DNA of 64,000 nt from Siphonodentalium dalli (taxonomy: Eukaryota; Mollusca; Scaphopoda; Gadilida; Siphonodentaliidae): positions 213,262,151 through 213,326,150 of the forward strand of contig CP136065.1 in the NCBI GenBank assembly GCA_032622095.1, given 5' to 3'. Shown here one piece after another: positions 38,100-50,729 of the stretch (position 1 is the first letter of the stretch; each line of letters opens with the position of its first letter). A program made the position numbers and the translations under genes. Below the pieces are notes generated by a model that was not told the origin of the DNA, did not search any database, and saw only the letters and a program-made list of their open reading frames with translations.

Positions 38100-38580
38100 A
38101 TTAGATTATGCCACGAATCTCTACTCCGTCTTACGCCCGCATAGCTCATATTCCACCAGTACAATACCTGGGAACTTTTTGATGTTGTGACGGGGAAGTG
38201 TATAAAATTGAAATAGTAGAGCAGCTAATATATTTCTTAGTTATCTGTTCCTTAATCATGCAAGGTCCCAACTGAAATTGCACGATTTAAGTGACTTTGT
38301 GTGAGATTTTGCTTTGCGTCGCTTACAATAATTATGGATTTGCTCCATGTATTTAATTCAATGTTTATTGCGATGTCGGCTCACAAACAAGCATGTAATC
38401 TCGAGCTGGGACCACACCCAAATGTGCAAAGAAATATATTCCTCGCCTTGTTTGTTAGATGTTATAAAGTTCCCCATCAGAACCGGCCAGAACATCTAAA
38501 CGTTCACAGGTTGTGCATTGCATGGTGGAATATGATCTCTACGGGCGTAATCCGGATTAGAGCTTCGTGGCATGATCTAA
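38100..38580. mobile_element. Long-TIR miniature element, copy 2
   Basis: Inverse orientation relative to 12026-12503. The ends carry ATGCCACGAATCTCTAC and its complement, followed by the CCACCAGTAC word on the left. The interior shares TTGCGTCGCTTAC and AATGTTTATTGCGAT in the opposite sense. More diverged than copy 1; no coding frame. Confidence 0.7.
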
Positions 38581-38618
38581 TCGATCTAATCGATGATATG
38601 CTGCCGTTGTGGGGCATA

Positions 38619-38672
38619 ATAAAGAGCGAAAATTGTCAATCGTTTACTAATATGGGAAAATAGAGAGCGTGT
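38619..38672. repeat. Paired AAAGAGCG motif (41-bp spacing)
   Basis: TAAAGAGCGAAA at 38620 and TAGAGAGCGTGT at 38661. The right half resembles the pairs at 40112 and 41987, with (C)TAATATGGGAAAA between the motifs. Confidence 0.5.
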
Positions 38673-41093
38673 GTTTCATTTCTGTGCCCGCTTGAAAAGA
38701 GTTGTCGTGTATATTAACATTTCGTGTGTTGATCGACCTCTTTTATCCCACCTTTCAAATTTGGCGGTTTAAATGAGTCGTGTCCGTATAAACTAGTTGA
38801 TAAACTGGTGACTGACTGCGTTTGGATTGCTCTCCTTCGCTGTTGTAATTTTAGAAACATAACCTCGTGCAAATAGGTTCACACTTGACCTAAATATTCA
38901 CATAGATTCATGTTGGACCTACATATTCACATAGATTCATATTGTAATTATTTGATTCTGAAATAAGGCCATGTCCGTTATTCCGTTGAATGACGCAGGC
39001 CGAAATACAAACACAATCTAAAGAGCGCGAGATTGGTAAGTCGTGTCGATGGAAAAAGGTATCGAATGAATAGCGGAGTGGTAAAACAATAAAGAGCGGT
39101 TAGACCTACGGAGGTATTAAAGATATTCATCCACCAAACTGTGTTGTTTTGATGTGATAATTACTTTTAAATCTTTCCATTGTTTAATGATCGCCAAAAA
39201 TATGAAAATAACTTTTCCTGCCGTTTGGACAACATAAGCAAAAACGCTCTTTATAATTGGCACTCTCGTGACCTCAAAAAGGCTACCTATTTTTGTTAGC
39301 AGAATTTATCTGATGTTTGGGTTAGAGCATGTTTATTTTGGGATATATAAAATGTTCAACTAGTAGTGTTATGGTTTCAAACTGGACGAGAGTGCATGGT
39401 GTCTGCATTTCCGCATATTGCCTATTTACCCTATACTTTGTTCGATATTTGAGTACATACGCCCAATGCTGATATGGAAGCACCGGAACTATGTGGTGCA
39501 TGAACTTCGACACGTACCAAATATTATAGCTTAAAGTGCCACAAACTCCATACAGTGCAGTGCGCCTCAACGATATCGAGTTTTGGACTTAATGACACCC
39601 ACACACGATCTAATTAAAATTTCTATGATTGATTTCGGCCGCTTTTATTTCTGTCATTTTACAATTCGTTGCCAACATTTGTGCTATTTTTGATTGTGAA
39701 GGTATCGGATGGTGTCATGTCGGATAATACGCCGCACTTATTTAACCGGTTCAATCTCGTCCACCGAGGACATACCACGTGTATGAGAATACTCTCCACG
39801 TGTAGGACGTTATTCTGGGGGCAATCGCACTGCATATATATATTTGAAAAGTATTCACCGACTTTACCTCTCAAACATATTCCAACTAAAAATTAGAGAC
39901 AACAAACAAATTTCTGTTTTTAATTTTAATTTCCGATGCATTAAACAGATTCAAAATTATGTCCACGTAATTTGGCCGGAGGTTTAAGACAGGTTGACAA
40001 ATACCCAAAATATTGATCATCCGGCATCATTATGCTCTGAAACAATACTTGCCATGGTCACAGTCATCATTTTCCAGTGGTTTTCATTGTTTCGTACAGT
40101 GGTGAAACAAACGCTCTTTATTTCTACCATATCAGGTATAGACTAATGCGCAACGCTCTTTTCTGTTCCATGTCGTGTTTGTTTGAAGTATGAAATTATG
40201 CTTGCTTGGGTTACATTCTCGTCCGGTTCAGGGGATAAGATTAGGTCGATGAATACGTTAAATAATCTGATATACCATAGAAATACTTACTCAAGATATA
40301 GAATTTGGATATATTGGAAGAATTCAGCTTGGAACAATGTAAAACAGTTCGTTTTTGTCTCATTTTATAAGGTAAAAAAAAAAGATAATACAGAGAATAG
40401 CACCTAGAGAATACAGCACCAGCGGTTAAAGCAGCAGTGACATTAATCAGCTACAGATGATTACGAAGCCAACAACAACAACAAAATAATATTTACTGAA
40501 CAGTCTTTAAAATCCGACGAAAATTTTACCATTTTTAAAGAGACTGAATGTAATTACACAGTTTAAAGGTATCACGCCGAGTACATACTTAATACAAAAA
40601 CGCAGTTCGGTTTGTGTGTGATAATATTAGGAAACCGAGAATATTACTTAAAATTACATTTTAGTGAAAATTATCAACCTGCCGTGCCTTTGGCGATGTC
40701 CAGACCTAATTTACTGACGAGTTTTGTAAATTTTGTAGATTCCAATTATTAATTGATCCAAATCTTCCATAAAATATACTTAAATCAATAAATGCAACGT
40801 GAAACTAACATCGGTTCTATATGGCCTGTGATGACGTGTCACACACTATGTGTTTGCCTGCGTACAGAAATAGTCCCAGATAAATAAGACTCTGACTTAT
40901 TATTTAATGATGTAAATTTAATGAAATATTTATCCAAACTAAATCAACAATGGACACAAACATCGATTTAGCGTACGGAATGTAAACAGTCGGAAGTCAT
41001 ATGTCACGTTTGCGCAACAATAATACATTTTGGCACACCTGTCACTATTCCTGTTATACAAGGACCGTTGTATGTTATTATTGAATAATGGGC
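38673..41093. other. No gene; further copies of the paired motif
   Basis: Copies of the AAAGAGCG word occur at 39019 and 39090 (71 bp apart). On the opposite strand a pair lies at 40112 and 40154, 42 bp apart, with CCATATCAGGTATAGACTAA between. An open frame on the minus strand at 39570-39322 is unrecognised and begins at a non-ATG codon. No exon was supported. Confidence 0.4.
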
Positions 41094-41492
41094 TTAACCC
41101 TTTACCCAACAGAAGGGCCCTGTGCCAATGCATTCTCTTATATATGCGAGTCGACCATAGGTCGCCTCGCATATATAAGAGAATGCATTGGCTTAACACA
41201 TTAAAAATTATAAAATTGTTAAAGAATGCAAGAAAAAATGGAGAAAAGTGTTTAAAACAGATTTTTTTAGGCCAATGAATTCTCTTATATATGTGAGGCG
41301 ACCTATGGTCGACTCGCATATATACGAGAATGCATTGGCACAGGGCATAACTGTAACTATCACAATGTGGTCAAGGAGCCGGTTCCAATGATATCCATAT
41401 GTGTATGGTTCTATTGAGACAGACCGAAGATATTTTAGGCTGTTGAAGCTTTATTTGGCCAGTTTTGGCCGGTTTGTTGGGTAAAGGGTTAA
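41094..41492. mobile_element. TTAA-delimited double-hairpin element, family 3, copy 1
   Basis: Ends TTAACCCTTTACCCAACA and TGTTGGGTAAAGGGTTAA form an 18-bp perfect terminal inverted repeat. Inside, 41117-41346 is a 230-bp inverted repeat: each arm is itself a 69-bp hairpin (41124-41192 and 41271-41339) built on GCCAATGCATTCTCTTATAT. Copy 2 at 54895-55294 is nearly identical, so the family moved recently. TTAA termini followed by CCCTTTACCC suggest a piggyBac-type non-autonomous element. Confidence 0.85.
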
Positions 41493-41523
41493 TGAATGGA
41501 ATAAGAGTAGGATCGTGTAATAA

Positions 41524-41985
41524 CTATCCTGTGTATATCGACATATTATAGCATAAATTGGAGATCCGGTTAAAGATACCCCACCTGACTTCCACTACCG
41601 TACTCCGTCTGTTTGAGCGTATATTGAGACCATATCTGCATCCATTCATGTATCTGTCAGATAAAGGCTTACACCAGAGGATGTTTGACATTTTCACCCA
41701 CTTAACTATAAAGAGCGTTTCAGTTTTATGTCGTTTGTAGACACCCATAATACAAACGTACTTACTGATAAGTTTTAGGCTTCTTTTCATGATTTTAATT
41801 TTTTTCATTATTTCGTTATTTTCTTTCTTTAAATCAAACACAACTCTTTCGAACATTTGGAAAGAGATATGAGATAGTTCGATAAACGCACGATATGCCG
41901 ACTTGCGGGCTTTATACAAGCTGAAAACACTTACAAAGTCAGATATTTTCAAACTGTTTTCTTTTTTCGCACATAAGTGAAACAA
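41524..41985 (-). CDS. Unrecognised 153-residue open frame
   Basis: The reading contains a charged, heptad-like central part (KKENNEIMKKIKIMKRSLKL) and an upstream FVSVFSLYKARKSAYRAFIE. It runs across one single AAAGAGCG word at 41708 and starts next to the paired motif at 41987. It may be the remnant of a transposon protein carried between such motifs. No family recognised; no splice signals identified. Low confidence that it is a gene. Confidence 0.2.
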   Translation of the reverse strand: MFHLCAKKENSLKISDFVSVFSLYKARKSAYRAFIELSHISFQMFERVVFDLKKENNEIMKKIKIMKRSLKLISKYVCIMGVYKRHKTETLFIVKWVKMSNILWCKPLSDRYMNGCRYGLNIRSNRRSTVVEVRWGIFNRISNLCYNMSIYTG

Positions 41986-42040
41986 ACCCTCTTTATTTTA
42001 TCCATATCAGGTAAAGACTAACAACTTACGCTCTTAATTT
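41986..42040. repeat. Paired CGCTCTTTA motif (42-bp spacing)
   Basis: Two copies on the minus-strand sense at 41987 (CCCTCTTTATTT, one substitution) and 42029 (CGCTCTTAATTT). Between them lies TCCATATCAGGTAAAGACTA, almost the same string as between the pair at 40112. Confidence 0.6.
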
Positions 42041-42182
42041 GTCTATGTCGATTTTTTCTAATTCCTATAACTTGTACAAGCCATTCCTATGATACATACA
42101 TTCCATATAAGAGTATTTATTGTATTTATCTGCCTATGTTGATGTATGTGACTGCACCGAACTTAACAAAAGCTAGCATAAT

Positions 42183-42684
42183 TTAAAGACACGGTTGGCC
42201 TTGGCGGTGGGTATCCTGTGAAAATATCTCAACCCGTCAAAAACCGCCACAAACTGAAAGAACATAAAAATGTAGATAGACTTTGTCCGTATACAAATAA
42301 GAAATATCGCATAAACAGTATGTTATGGTCATATGTTTGACCATTGTTATGTAAACAAAGGCGTAAAAAGTTACTTTTCTGGTGTTTGTTTATATTATGA
42401 TCGTAAACATAAAGAGCGTTCTTTGTTGGTGAATACCTGATATGGAACTAATAAAGAGCGTTTATGCCATTTGCGTGTGATTAGCCAGTAGCATTGTGCT
42501 GTCTTCTGTAACACAATCAGGCTCTTGCTTAGGTAAAATATAGTAGGTCTTTATGATAGCATGCTGTTTACGCGATGGTAATGGTATATATGAACGGAAC
42601 TGTATGCGTTTTAATGTTTTTCTGTTTACGGTGTTTGGAACAAATATGAATATTTTCGACAATTAAGGCCGCACGTGCCTTTAA
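42183..42684. mobile_element. TTAA-delimited element, family 1, copy 2
   Basis: Inverse copy of 6904-7408 with TTAA at 42183-42186 and 42681-42684. The paired motif lies at 42409-42420 and 42451-42462, again 42 bp apart, with TACCTGATATGGAACTA between. The two copies are collinear throughout with moderate divergence, which defines the element limits well. Confidence 0.8.
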
Positions 42685-43101
42685 GACTTCGAACTACCAA
42701 GGGGATTTAAATTTTTAAAACGTGGACTACATAAGGAAATTGCCAATGTCGACGTGACGCAATGTTCTCTAACCATGCAATCGTATGCGTGTTCACCTAA
42801 CATAAGAGTTCAAATATATGAACAAGGTCACCGAACGGGCACGATACCCGTGGGCAGAACCAGATAACTTGAGATCGATAATTTACACCCGATACCTTTA
42901 AATGTGTGGTAAAAACGGTTGTTGTTGACGTGATGCCTGACAACATCGTGAGATTCGAACGCTGAAACCTATACCCACAATGCATTATTGATGAGTGTGT
43001 CTTCAGTAACCGTCAGCGCAGGCCAACCCGAAGACAACTAGACGTAACAACTTACCTTTGCCGGTGGATACACAATTCTTCAGAGGGTATCCTAATCAAA
43101 T

Positions 43102-43141
43102 ATGCAAATTTAATTTCCCCTGTCTTCGCGTTTATTTGCAT
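43102..43141 (+). promoter_or_regulatory. Pair of inverted octamer motifs upstream of first exon
   Basis: ATGCAAAT at 43102-43109 and ATTTGCAT at 43134-43141 are perfect, mutually inverted octamers of the kind bound by POU/Oct factors. They lie 140-180 bp upstream of the ATG of the signal-peptide exon. No TATA box was seen close by. In AT-rich sequence one octamer is unremarkable; two in a 40-bp span are suggestive only. Confidence 0.25.
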
Positions 43142-43280
43142 ATTTCATGATGTACTTATTCGCAGTTAGGTTAGTTTATTACGCAGTTTCTCAGAAGTTG
43201 CCGCGATTCGGGTGGATGAACCACGGGTTAGATTTTTTGTGCTGATATAATGTAGGAATACTCAAAAATCTACACGAGGA

Positions 43281-43332
43281 ATGACGAATTCGAAAATATT
43301 CCTGGTTCTTCTCGTCTTGACAAGTTTACTTG
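43281..43332 (+). CDS. Signal-peptide exon of the LamG-WSC gene (exon 1)
   Basis: ATG at 43281 opens MTNSKIFLVLLVLTSLLG, a short N-region followed by a strong hydrophobic core, as in a signal peptide. The exon ends in phase 1 right before GTGAGT, a consensus donor at 43333. The next recognisable exon, starting at 52945, needs exactly one base to complete its first codon, so the junction is phase-compatible and gives Asp-Val-Ala-Arg after the signal peptide. The link across the 9.6-kb intron is an inference from phase, spacing and domain logic. A transcript would settle it. Confidence 0.55.
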
Positions 43333-43365
43333 GTGAGTAATATCGTGTTCTTATTAAACCAAAAT

Positions 43366-43750
43366 CTCTCGATCATTTGAAACTCCAATTTATGGGAGGA
43401 GGAATAATGTAGGTCAATACATACAGTAAATGCCGTTTTATACATGTAAACATATTCTCTGAAAGAGCTTACCGAGGTCAGAAATCTATTAGCTATATTT
43501 TCAATTTTGTGCGCACAAGTGAGATAAACGTGGTCTATATTTTCTAGCACAAACCAATATCTCTCGATCATTTGAAACTCCAATCATTTGGGAGGAGGAA
43601 TAATGTAGGTCAATACATACAGTAAATGCCGTTTTATACATGTAAACATATTCTCTGAAAGAGCTTACCGAGGTCAGAAATCTATTAGCTATATTTTAAA
43701 TTTTTTGCGCACAAGTGAGATAAACGTGGTCTATATTTCCTAGCACATCA
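43366..43750. repeat. Tandem duplication, 195-bp unit
   Basis: CTCTCGATCATTTGAAACTC occurs at 43366 and 43561, and the whole ~195-bp segment through GTGGTCTATATTT is repeated with few changes. It lies at the very start of intron 1 of the LamG-WSC gene. The unit contains no coding frame of note. Confidence 0.85.
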
Positions 43751-45460
43751 TGGATATTCTATATGACCAATGCCAAATTCACTATACAGCACACTGTCAT
43801 GAAATCTGTAATTTAAACCTTTTCCAATATTGACTAAATTGATGTTTTATGTGACCGCGATCATGCCATCCCTTGATTTAATGCTCCTGGGCCGAGGGTA
43901 GTGCCAGGTAATCACCGTAACATTACAACTTTTAATTTCGCGCAATACTAAAAAATGGAAACAAGCATTTCCAATTTTCTTGTTCACATTATTGATCAAT
44001 GTTAAATTTTGATCGCAAGTGTAACCAGCAAAAAACATACTGTGGCAATATTTCATTTCGCACCAATCAACATACGCCAAAAGGTACCATCTATCATGTT
44101 AAGGGAAAACGAAACGCTCTCTAAATTCGGTTTGTCCAGTTTTAGGCTGACCCTCCAAAATTCAAGAATGGAAACAAAGTCAGTCCTGAAAATAGACCTA
44201 CTATAGGTATACCAAATATGTTTTCAGATAGTTTTTCACAAGCAAACAATACGACATGAAATAAGGCTCCGACGATATTTGTCGAACGGGTCACTAAATA
44301 TCTTCTTTTTTTGGGGGGGGGGGGGAGGGTAAATTTTTGCCCCGTATTAGCTCTATACTGATATAATCGTGCGATGGCAGATATGCCACGGATCATAACA
44401 AGGTATAAATATTGTTAAAATATGGGATAAATTGAAACCGACACATTTAGGTGAATCGGCGAAAAACAATATGTTCACGAATAATGAAACGTCAAACGTC
44501 AAACGATTATCCGGCAACTTTTTACCATTTAAACTACGCATATAACTGTATTCCAAACCAAAGGAAGAAACAGTTAAATTGAAAATAGATTAAGAAGCTT
44601 AGATTGATGAACATCACGGGAACTAACCAAAAAAAAATACATAAAAATGTTGTGGGTAGCATGAGGAAAATATGAAAAAAATCATATTTTGCCGCCGATA
44701 TTCACCCCACAAAAACCGGACCCGAATACATTGCAGTCAATAAGAATTGCTTTTCATTTTCAAATTCCATTATATTGCCACCTTACATTATATTGCCACC
44801 TTACATTATTTTCGAATTCTCTCATCGGGTGGTAATTTTGGGTGTGCTGATCCGTTCAATTTTTGACCATTGACTATGCATACTGATCCATAGTTTAACA
44901 GCATTTATATATATAATCTTCAGAATTTTTTTTTTAAGAGAAATGAATAAGGAAAAAGCTATAGATATAAGAAATGAATGTAGTTTTGAGTGTGCATGTT
45001 TATAGACCGTTATATCAATGTGTCCGGTTCACACAATGTGCATATACAACTGCCACAGCCCTATACCCTTCAAGGCTTCAATAAAACAAACGCACACATC
45101 CATTTCTTAAAGCAACATGGCGGTTTGGGTTCCAAAATACACCTAATAATATTCGCTTTTGAATTTTCCCCGGTATCGAAATAGGTCGACACATATCTGA
45201 TCTACCTTTCTACGAGCATATTGTGACAAAAAAAGACGCGCTGAAGTAATGAAAAATACAACTATGAATACGATGTTTGGGTCCCAAACAAAAAACAGTC
45301 ATTTGCACGACATGGAACAGAAAATGGCTGTTACTTTGGCAAGTGTTTTTCATAGCATATGAAGCCGGTATATCAATAGTTCGTATATTTATCGGCCTAT
45401 AGTATCCGTCCCTCCAAATTATGTACACAACATTTGGAGTTTCGAATGAGCCATGTCCGT
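43751..45460. other. Intron 1, no feature beyond homopolymers
   Basis: A run of about 13 G lies at 44313-44325. No exon or element boundary was recognised. Confidence 0.4.
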
Positions 45461-45778
45461 TTAAAGTGGTGTGAAACACTCCGGTAGGGTAATCAAATAG
45501 AAATAGAGAATTATCTTTTATAATTATGTTAACCAAATTGTCAACACACACCTCATTCTTATATATTAATTACATGCAGTGACTCTCGATTGCGAAATTG
45601 TTTTCGTCACTTTATCGCCGATAGTTGCGTCCCGAATCGAGAAGTAAATATTTACAATTGAGCGTAGTTGAGGTGGTGTTTTCTATGGAGTGGTACGGTC
45701 GATTTGCTTCAGATTTTAGGCGATGTTATATAGTATAATGTTATATTCCTCCAGTGGCATCGCATAATATGTCTTTAA
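45461..45778. mobile_element. TTAA-delimited element, family 2, copy 2
   Basis: Matches 7706-8055 and 54482-54843 in the same orientation, with an internal deletion before the right end. TTAA lies at 45461-45464 and 45775-45778. Confidence 0.7.
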
Positions 45779-46553
45779 ATATATAAAATTATATGCCATA
45801 TTTAAGCAGCTATATATCATATTTGCCACTTATCAATAGACCACACTTCACGATTAAATCGCGAACACTCATTGGATAAAATCCGCAAATAGCGGAAACG
45901 ACTCTGACCTAATGAGAGTTGAAGATATACTTGAGCTGGTGTTATCTTCCCGTATCTTTGGCCGGATCCATTCAGATCGGATCTAAGTGTGCGTTTGTGG
46001 TCATTCGATGGCTAATTGATGAGATGAGCATACAATCAAACTACTCAGTGACCAGGCGGGCCACAAGCAGTTCGGCAAGCTCCAGTCCCCTACGCAGGAT
46101 CGTTGCCCGCACCTACGCGAATGTGAAGAAATGTCGCATTTATTTATTTGAGACTTTTGTAGGTTACAATACATTCTGCATTATTCTGAGAAACTGAACT
46201 GTCCATATTCATTTGAAAATTGTCCAGCTCAAGCCAGAATTAATTGTAACACTTCAATAAAAAATGTTCGAATTAATTAAGAAAATACAATTGCGACAGC
46301 GTTCAGACATCGCGTAGCGAGGGGACTGAACTCTGTTTTGCATCTCGGCAGTTCGGTAGTATGGGTACTGGCTCGCCCTCAATCAACGCGAACAATCACA
46401 CGCTTATACCCCCCCCCCCCCCCGTGTGAACATGAATCAAATCAATTGTGACATGATCAATCCAAGACGCCACTCTCACATTTAGAACGCTATCAACCTA
46501 TATATAGATGACGTACAGCTCCAACGCAAGCCTGAGATAATGTGCCTGTCAGT

Positions 46554-46956
46554 TGCAGAATGAGGTCACCAGAGGGTGAATTTAGTGACGCTCTCCCGCA
46601 CAGCGGGCTAGCATCACCAAATTCACCCTATTGGAACCTTATTCTACATGACCTTATCTGCTATGGGAGACATAAACTCAGATTGAAGTTTCCAAATGGT
46701 GATTATTGTGATGTATACCCATTGGGAAAATCGAATATGCAATGAGTCGTCTGCCAATATGGGGATATAGAGAAACTAAACTAAAAATGAACTAGAATCT
46801 ATGTGAAGAAGTTTCTATAGAAATTTGACAACAAAGAAACTTTCCAGAGAAGATGAGGCCTAAGCAGAATGAGGTCTCCAGAGGGTGAATTTAGTGAAGA
46901 TAGCCCGCTATGCGTGATAACGTTACTAAATTCACCCTCTGTGGACCTCATTCTGC
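46554..46956. repeat. Two hairpin repeats in tandem (GCAGAATGAGGTC)
   Basis: Two foldbacks, 46554-46647 and 46864-46956. In each, GCAGAATGAGGTC...CAGAGGGTGAATTTAGT pairs with ACTAAATTCACCCT...CCTCATTCTGC around a short loop. The second is the better preserved. A half copy lies at 21111-21146. These look like ~95-bp miniature inverted-repeat elements. Confidence 0.75.
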
Positions 46957-49900
46957 AAATGACAGGCAAACTAAACTCAGACTTGCTCCAACGACGTAAA
47001 CGACGGATTCGTCATATCAGGTCTGGACTCCTTCAACCGGATCCAATCAAAATATGCTCGTTGTCGTAATGATCGATGTTCGCTGTCGATAGAACGCGGC
47101 GGTCCACACTATAGCCACGTACGATTGTTTACCTAGACGATATATATATACACAACTGCTAAACCATTGGTCATGATCCATGTTTAATCCAGAGATGACG
47201 AATGCGTCACTTAGATGTCCGGCCTCGGGTTTAAACAACGGATTTAGTTGTCGAACGACGGTTTAAGAATTTCGGTGTAAACCAGGTTTAAATCGTAATT
47301 GACAAATCCGGCCCAATTTCTGTTAAAGAATGTGGACGTTAATACACAAAACGCTGCATATAACTGAAATGAACCAATAATGTATACTGACTGCAACATG
47401 CGAAGGTGATCAACAATTGTGGTCATTCTATGATAGTCGTCAAATTCCCTTGATTGGATAATCCAGTACTACAGACATATTCGTCCTGAGCATCGACCGG
47501 TATAAACTACCCGGACTTTACATAAAAGTACTACTATAGTTTCTGTTATATATATGTATATGTAACAGAACGAGAGAGATAACTGCGGTAGTCGCTTGGT
47601 AGCACCCGGAAACACCAACTGGTTACCATCTCAGGACTAACCGAGCTCGATGTTGCTTATTCCGCGCTCCGCACGTATGCTAATGTAGAGGTTATTGTAT
47701 CCTATGGGCGCTGGGAGTTTTATTTATAGAATGGGAATTTTTGGACGGATTAAAAGTCGAACTGCGACCCGGAGGCTGAGTCCAGTCAAAGGTGTAGTTG
47801 GGAATTTCAATTTCAATTGTTATTCGGATGCCAAGACGTGCAAGGCTAGTAATTCTGTGAGTTGGTCATTCGTGAAACCAATATATTTTATATTCTATAA
47901 TAACAATCATGGGTATATAATATGTGATCTTGGGTGAGTTACCATTTCTGACTATGGTTTTCTTATCTTCTGTGATCAGATAAAGAGTCCAACAACTGTG
48001 GTGAATATTTCTGGACCTCTCGTTCAGAGAAGTCACTAGCCTTCTGTAATTTACACCGCGACACTACAAGTTGAGATATTCCGCTTCTAGCGATAGTGCA
48101 TGTAACTCTAACGTCACAGGTCACATGATTATACACGTTTGTTGTCTATAAGCGACTGACTTGTGCGAGTACGAATTTCTCTACTTTTAAACACGAGGTA
48201 TAATTCTATTTTTGGTACATTTTGTTCAAACTCTATGATTCTACATATATGGATTATTGATCAAAACCTCATTTAATAGTTCAACATGACCATTGCATCA
48301 GAACATTGGTTGAATATGTATAGGTAAATATTGGAATCCACATGGTTTACGCCAATTTTGACTATAAAATTGAACTATCGGAACTATTACAGCCTTTGAT
48401 ACAGTCTGAAATTTCGAAATAATCTTGTTTCAGTTATGACATTGACCAATAATATGATTATTTTACAGCACATGTGGTTGTGTGAGGTGATAGACACCAA
48501 AGCACAGCTGGTCCGGTACCACGACCGCTTTACTAGTAACCAAACACACATACAGCGCCTAACTGTTCGCTGGGATTTATGTTGCATCGATTATAACAAA
48601 TTATTATCAAAAACCTATCTTATACTTTATAGCCTGATTTTTTCAACAGTGTTAAACTGTTTCGAGACTTGACAATTTTGCTTAGAATTTTCTGGGAGTT
48701 TGTTGGCCTTCTTGACAAACAGCTTGTAAGTTAATTGCTCTGGGTAACATCATATAGCGTGGAAAATCACATGCTGGATTAAAAGTTGCATTAAACTATA
48801 CTCAACATTTATGGATCGAGGCATACAGAGCGGTGTTATGTCAGTTATATATGTTTCACCATCTACATGTATTACACATTTACAAGTAACAATATCCATG
48901 TGTAGCCTCACCCACATGACTTTATTTATTTACCTCCAATACAGAAGAATATGCACATACAAGTGTATTATGCCTATGGTCACACGTATTATATAGCCAA
49001 TAATGCATGGTATACGTACATCGTTTCAAAATATATACATGTTTTGAGATATCGGCCTTGTAGCAGAATGAACAATAACTCGATGCAATGACCACAGTGT
49101 CCACAGTACGACCGCCGATATGCTCAATTAGCTTCAATCAAAAAAGTATTATCGCACAGACACAGTCCAGTTGCCTGCTTCCCGAATAGCGTTGGCTGTT
49201 CACTATATAAGATCTCACATTTGCACATAAGTTACTAAAAGATGCCGAAAAAAACTGCAGCGATAAACGAGCAATTTAGATTCGAGGAGTCAGACGAGCT
49301 GGGCCTTTTAAATCACGAATTGAGCCCCCCCCCCCCCTCCCAATACTGAACAGCATTAAAAACGGAGAATAACGCGTGCCTGTCTATCGTAATTGAGTTA
49401 TTTCCTCCTTGTTTATCAAAATATTGGATTATTCCTCTTTGCTACACGTTTCGTAATGCAACAAGTTTGATCTTTTCCATTGTCCGATATACCGGAAACA
49501 ACGAAACGAATGCTTCTCTGGAACATTTTGAAATTTGTCCCTAGAATCTGCACTGAAACCACAAAAACTTAAGCGAAAACATATCTACCTTTAATACAGT
49601 TAAGATATTTATAACTATGACAGAACGTTTTTCCAACTAAAATTATGAGGCAGCAGCCATGAATTATATGACAAGCGACATCGAAGTACTAAATGCATTA
49701 ATTATATATATTGCTCTCATTGTTCTCATTCAACCAGGGGGGGGGGTGAAAAAAAATTCCAGACACGGATGCTTTTTTTTCCATTTCATAGAGTTTTTTC
49801 CAGCCATGTTTTGACACCCACCCCCTTGTGGAACGCAAAACACAAACATACAGACAAAACCAGGACAAAACCTCCTACATTGAGATTCAGTGAAACTAGT

Positions 49901-50677
49901 AATGAACAGCAGGACTGTTCTCTAGCAGTATATTCTTGACTGCAGTGGATTTTGTCCTCAGAAACATGTAGGTGGTTGAATAGTCTGCTTACCGATCTAG
50001 AGCACAAATAATGGTGAGTACATTAAAATACCCCAAGCTGATCATTCAGTCCCTTGGCAAAATCATAGTAAAAACAATATAGCTGAGTGTCCAAGAAAGA
50101 AAAAAAGAAAAAAGATTTAATTTCTCACAAAATACTGAGCTTCCAAAGTTTACAATAAAAATTTTGACAAAATATGACAAACAGGATAGAGTTATTCCTC
50201 TTGATTCCAATTGATTCAGATTGGTCAGGATTGGTTAGGAATTTTATAACGTTCACAGTTTATCTTGTATGAATTCAGGAATCTTGTATGAGTTCAGAAA
50301 AGGCATTATTTCTATTGGACTGCTCAAGTGTAGCATGTGAGAGTAAAGCATATAATAAAAAACAAACCTACACTTTTAGTAGAAACCTGTATTAACTCAT
50401 TCATGACTACATGAGATTGTGAATTATTACCATTTTCTATCTCTTTTGTCACATATGATATAATTATGTTATCCACTCACTAGTCTAGGTATGTTACATG
50501 TTTTTTTCTTTATACATCAGTGTATACATCAGTGTTTAATGTCCATGTTTGACCAGATTTGGCATTAAATTTATTTCTTTAAAGTTATCCTTATTTGATG
50601 TTAATTACATAGAATACTGCTTGGGCGATTCAGCTGCATTAAGAATACTTTCCCTGTCCTAAAGAGGCACAAACCAA
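46957..50677. other. Intron 1, no exon recognised
   Basis: Contains G or C runs of 10-13 at 49325-49337 and 49737-49746. A plus-strand open frame preceded by an acceptor-like TTTTACAG near 48465 has no recognisable domain, so it is not called as an exon. Confidence 0.35.
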
Positions 50678-50729
50678 CATCCAATGGCCCTAGCGTGTTT
50701 AGTGTTGCTGCAGTTCCTTATTATTGATT
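50678..50729. repeat. 52-bp exact duplicate, copy 1
   Basis: The segment from CATCCAATGGCCCTAGCG to TTATTATTGATT is identical to 52036-52087 over 52 bp. Flanks of the two copies differ. Confidence 0.85.

Noticed and set aside
48460-48672. Possible extra exon of the LamG-WSC gene after an acceptor-like TTTTACAG
   Set aside because: The frame has no extracellular domain pattern and no convincing donor, and exon 1 to exon 2 phases already fit without it.
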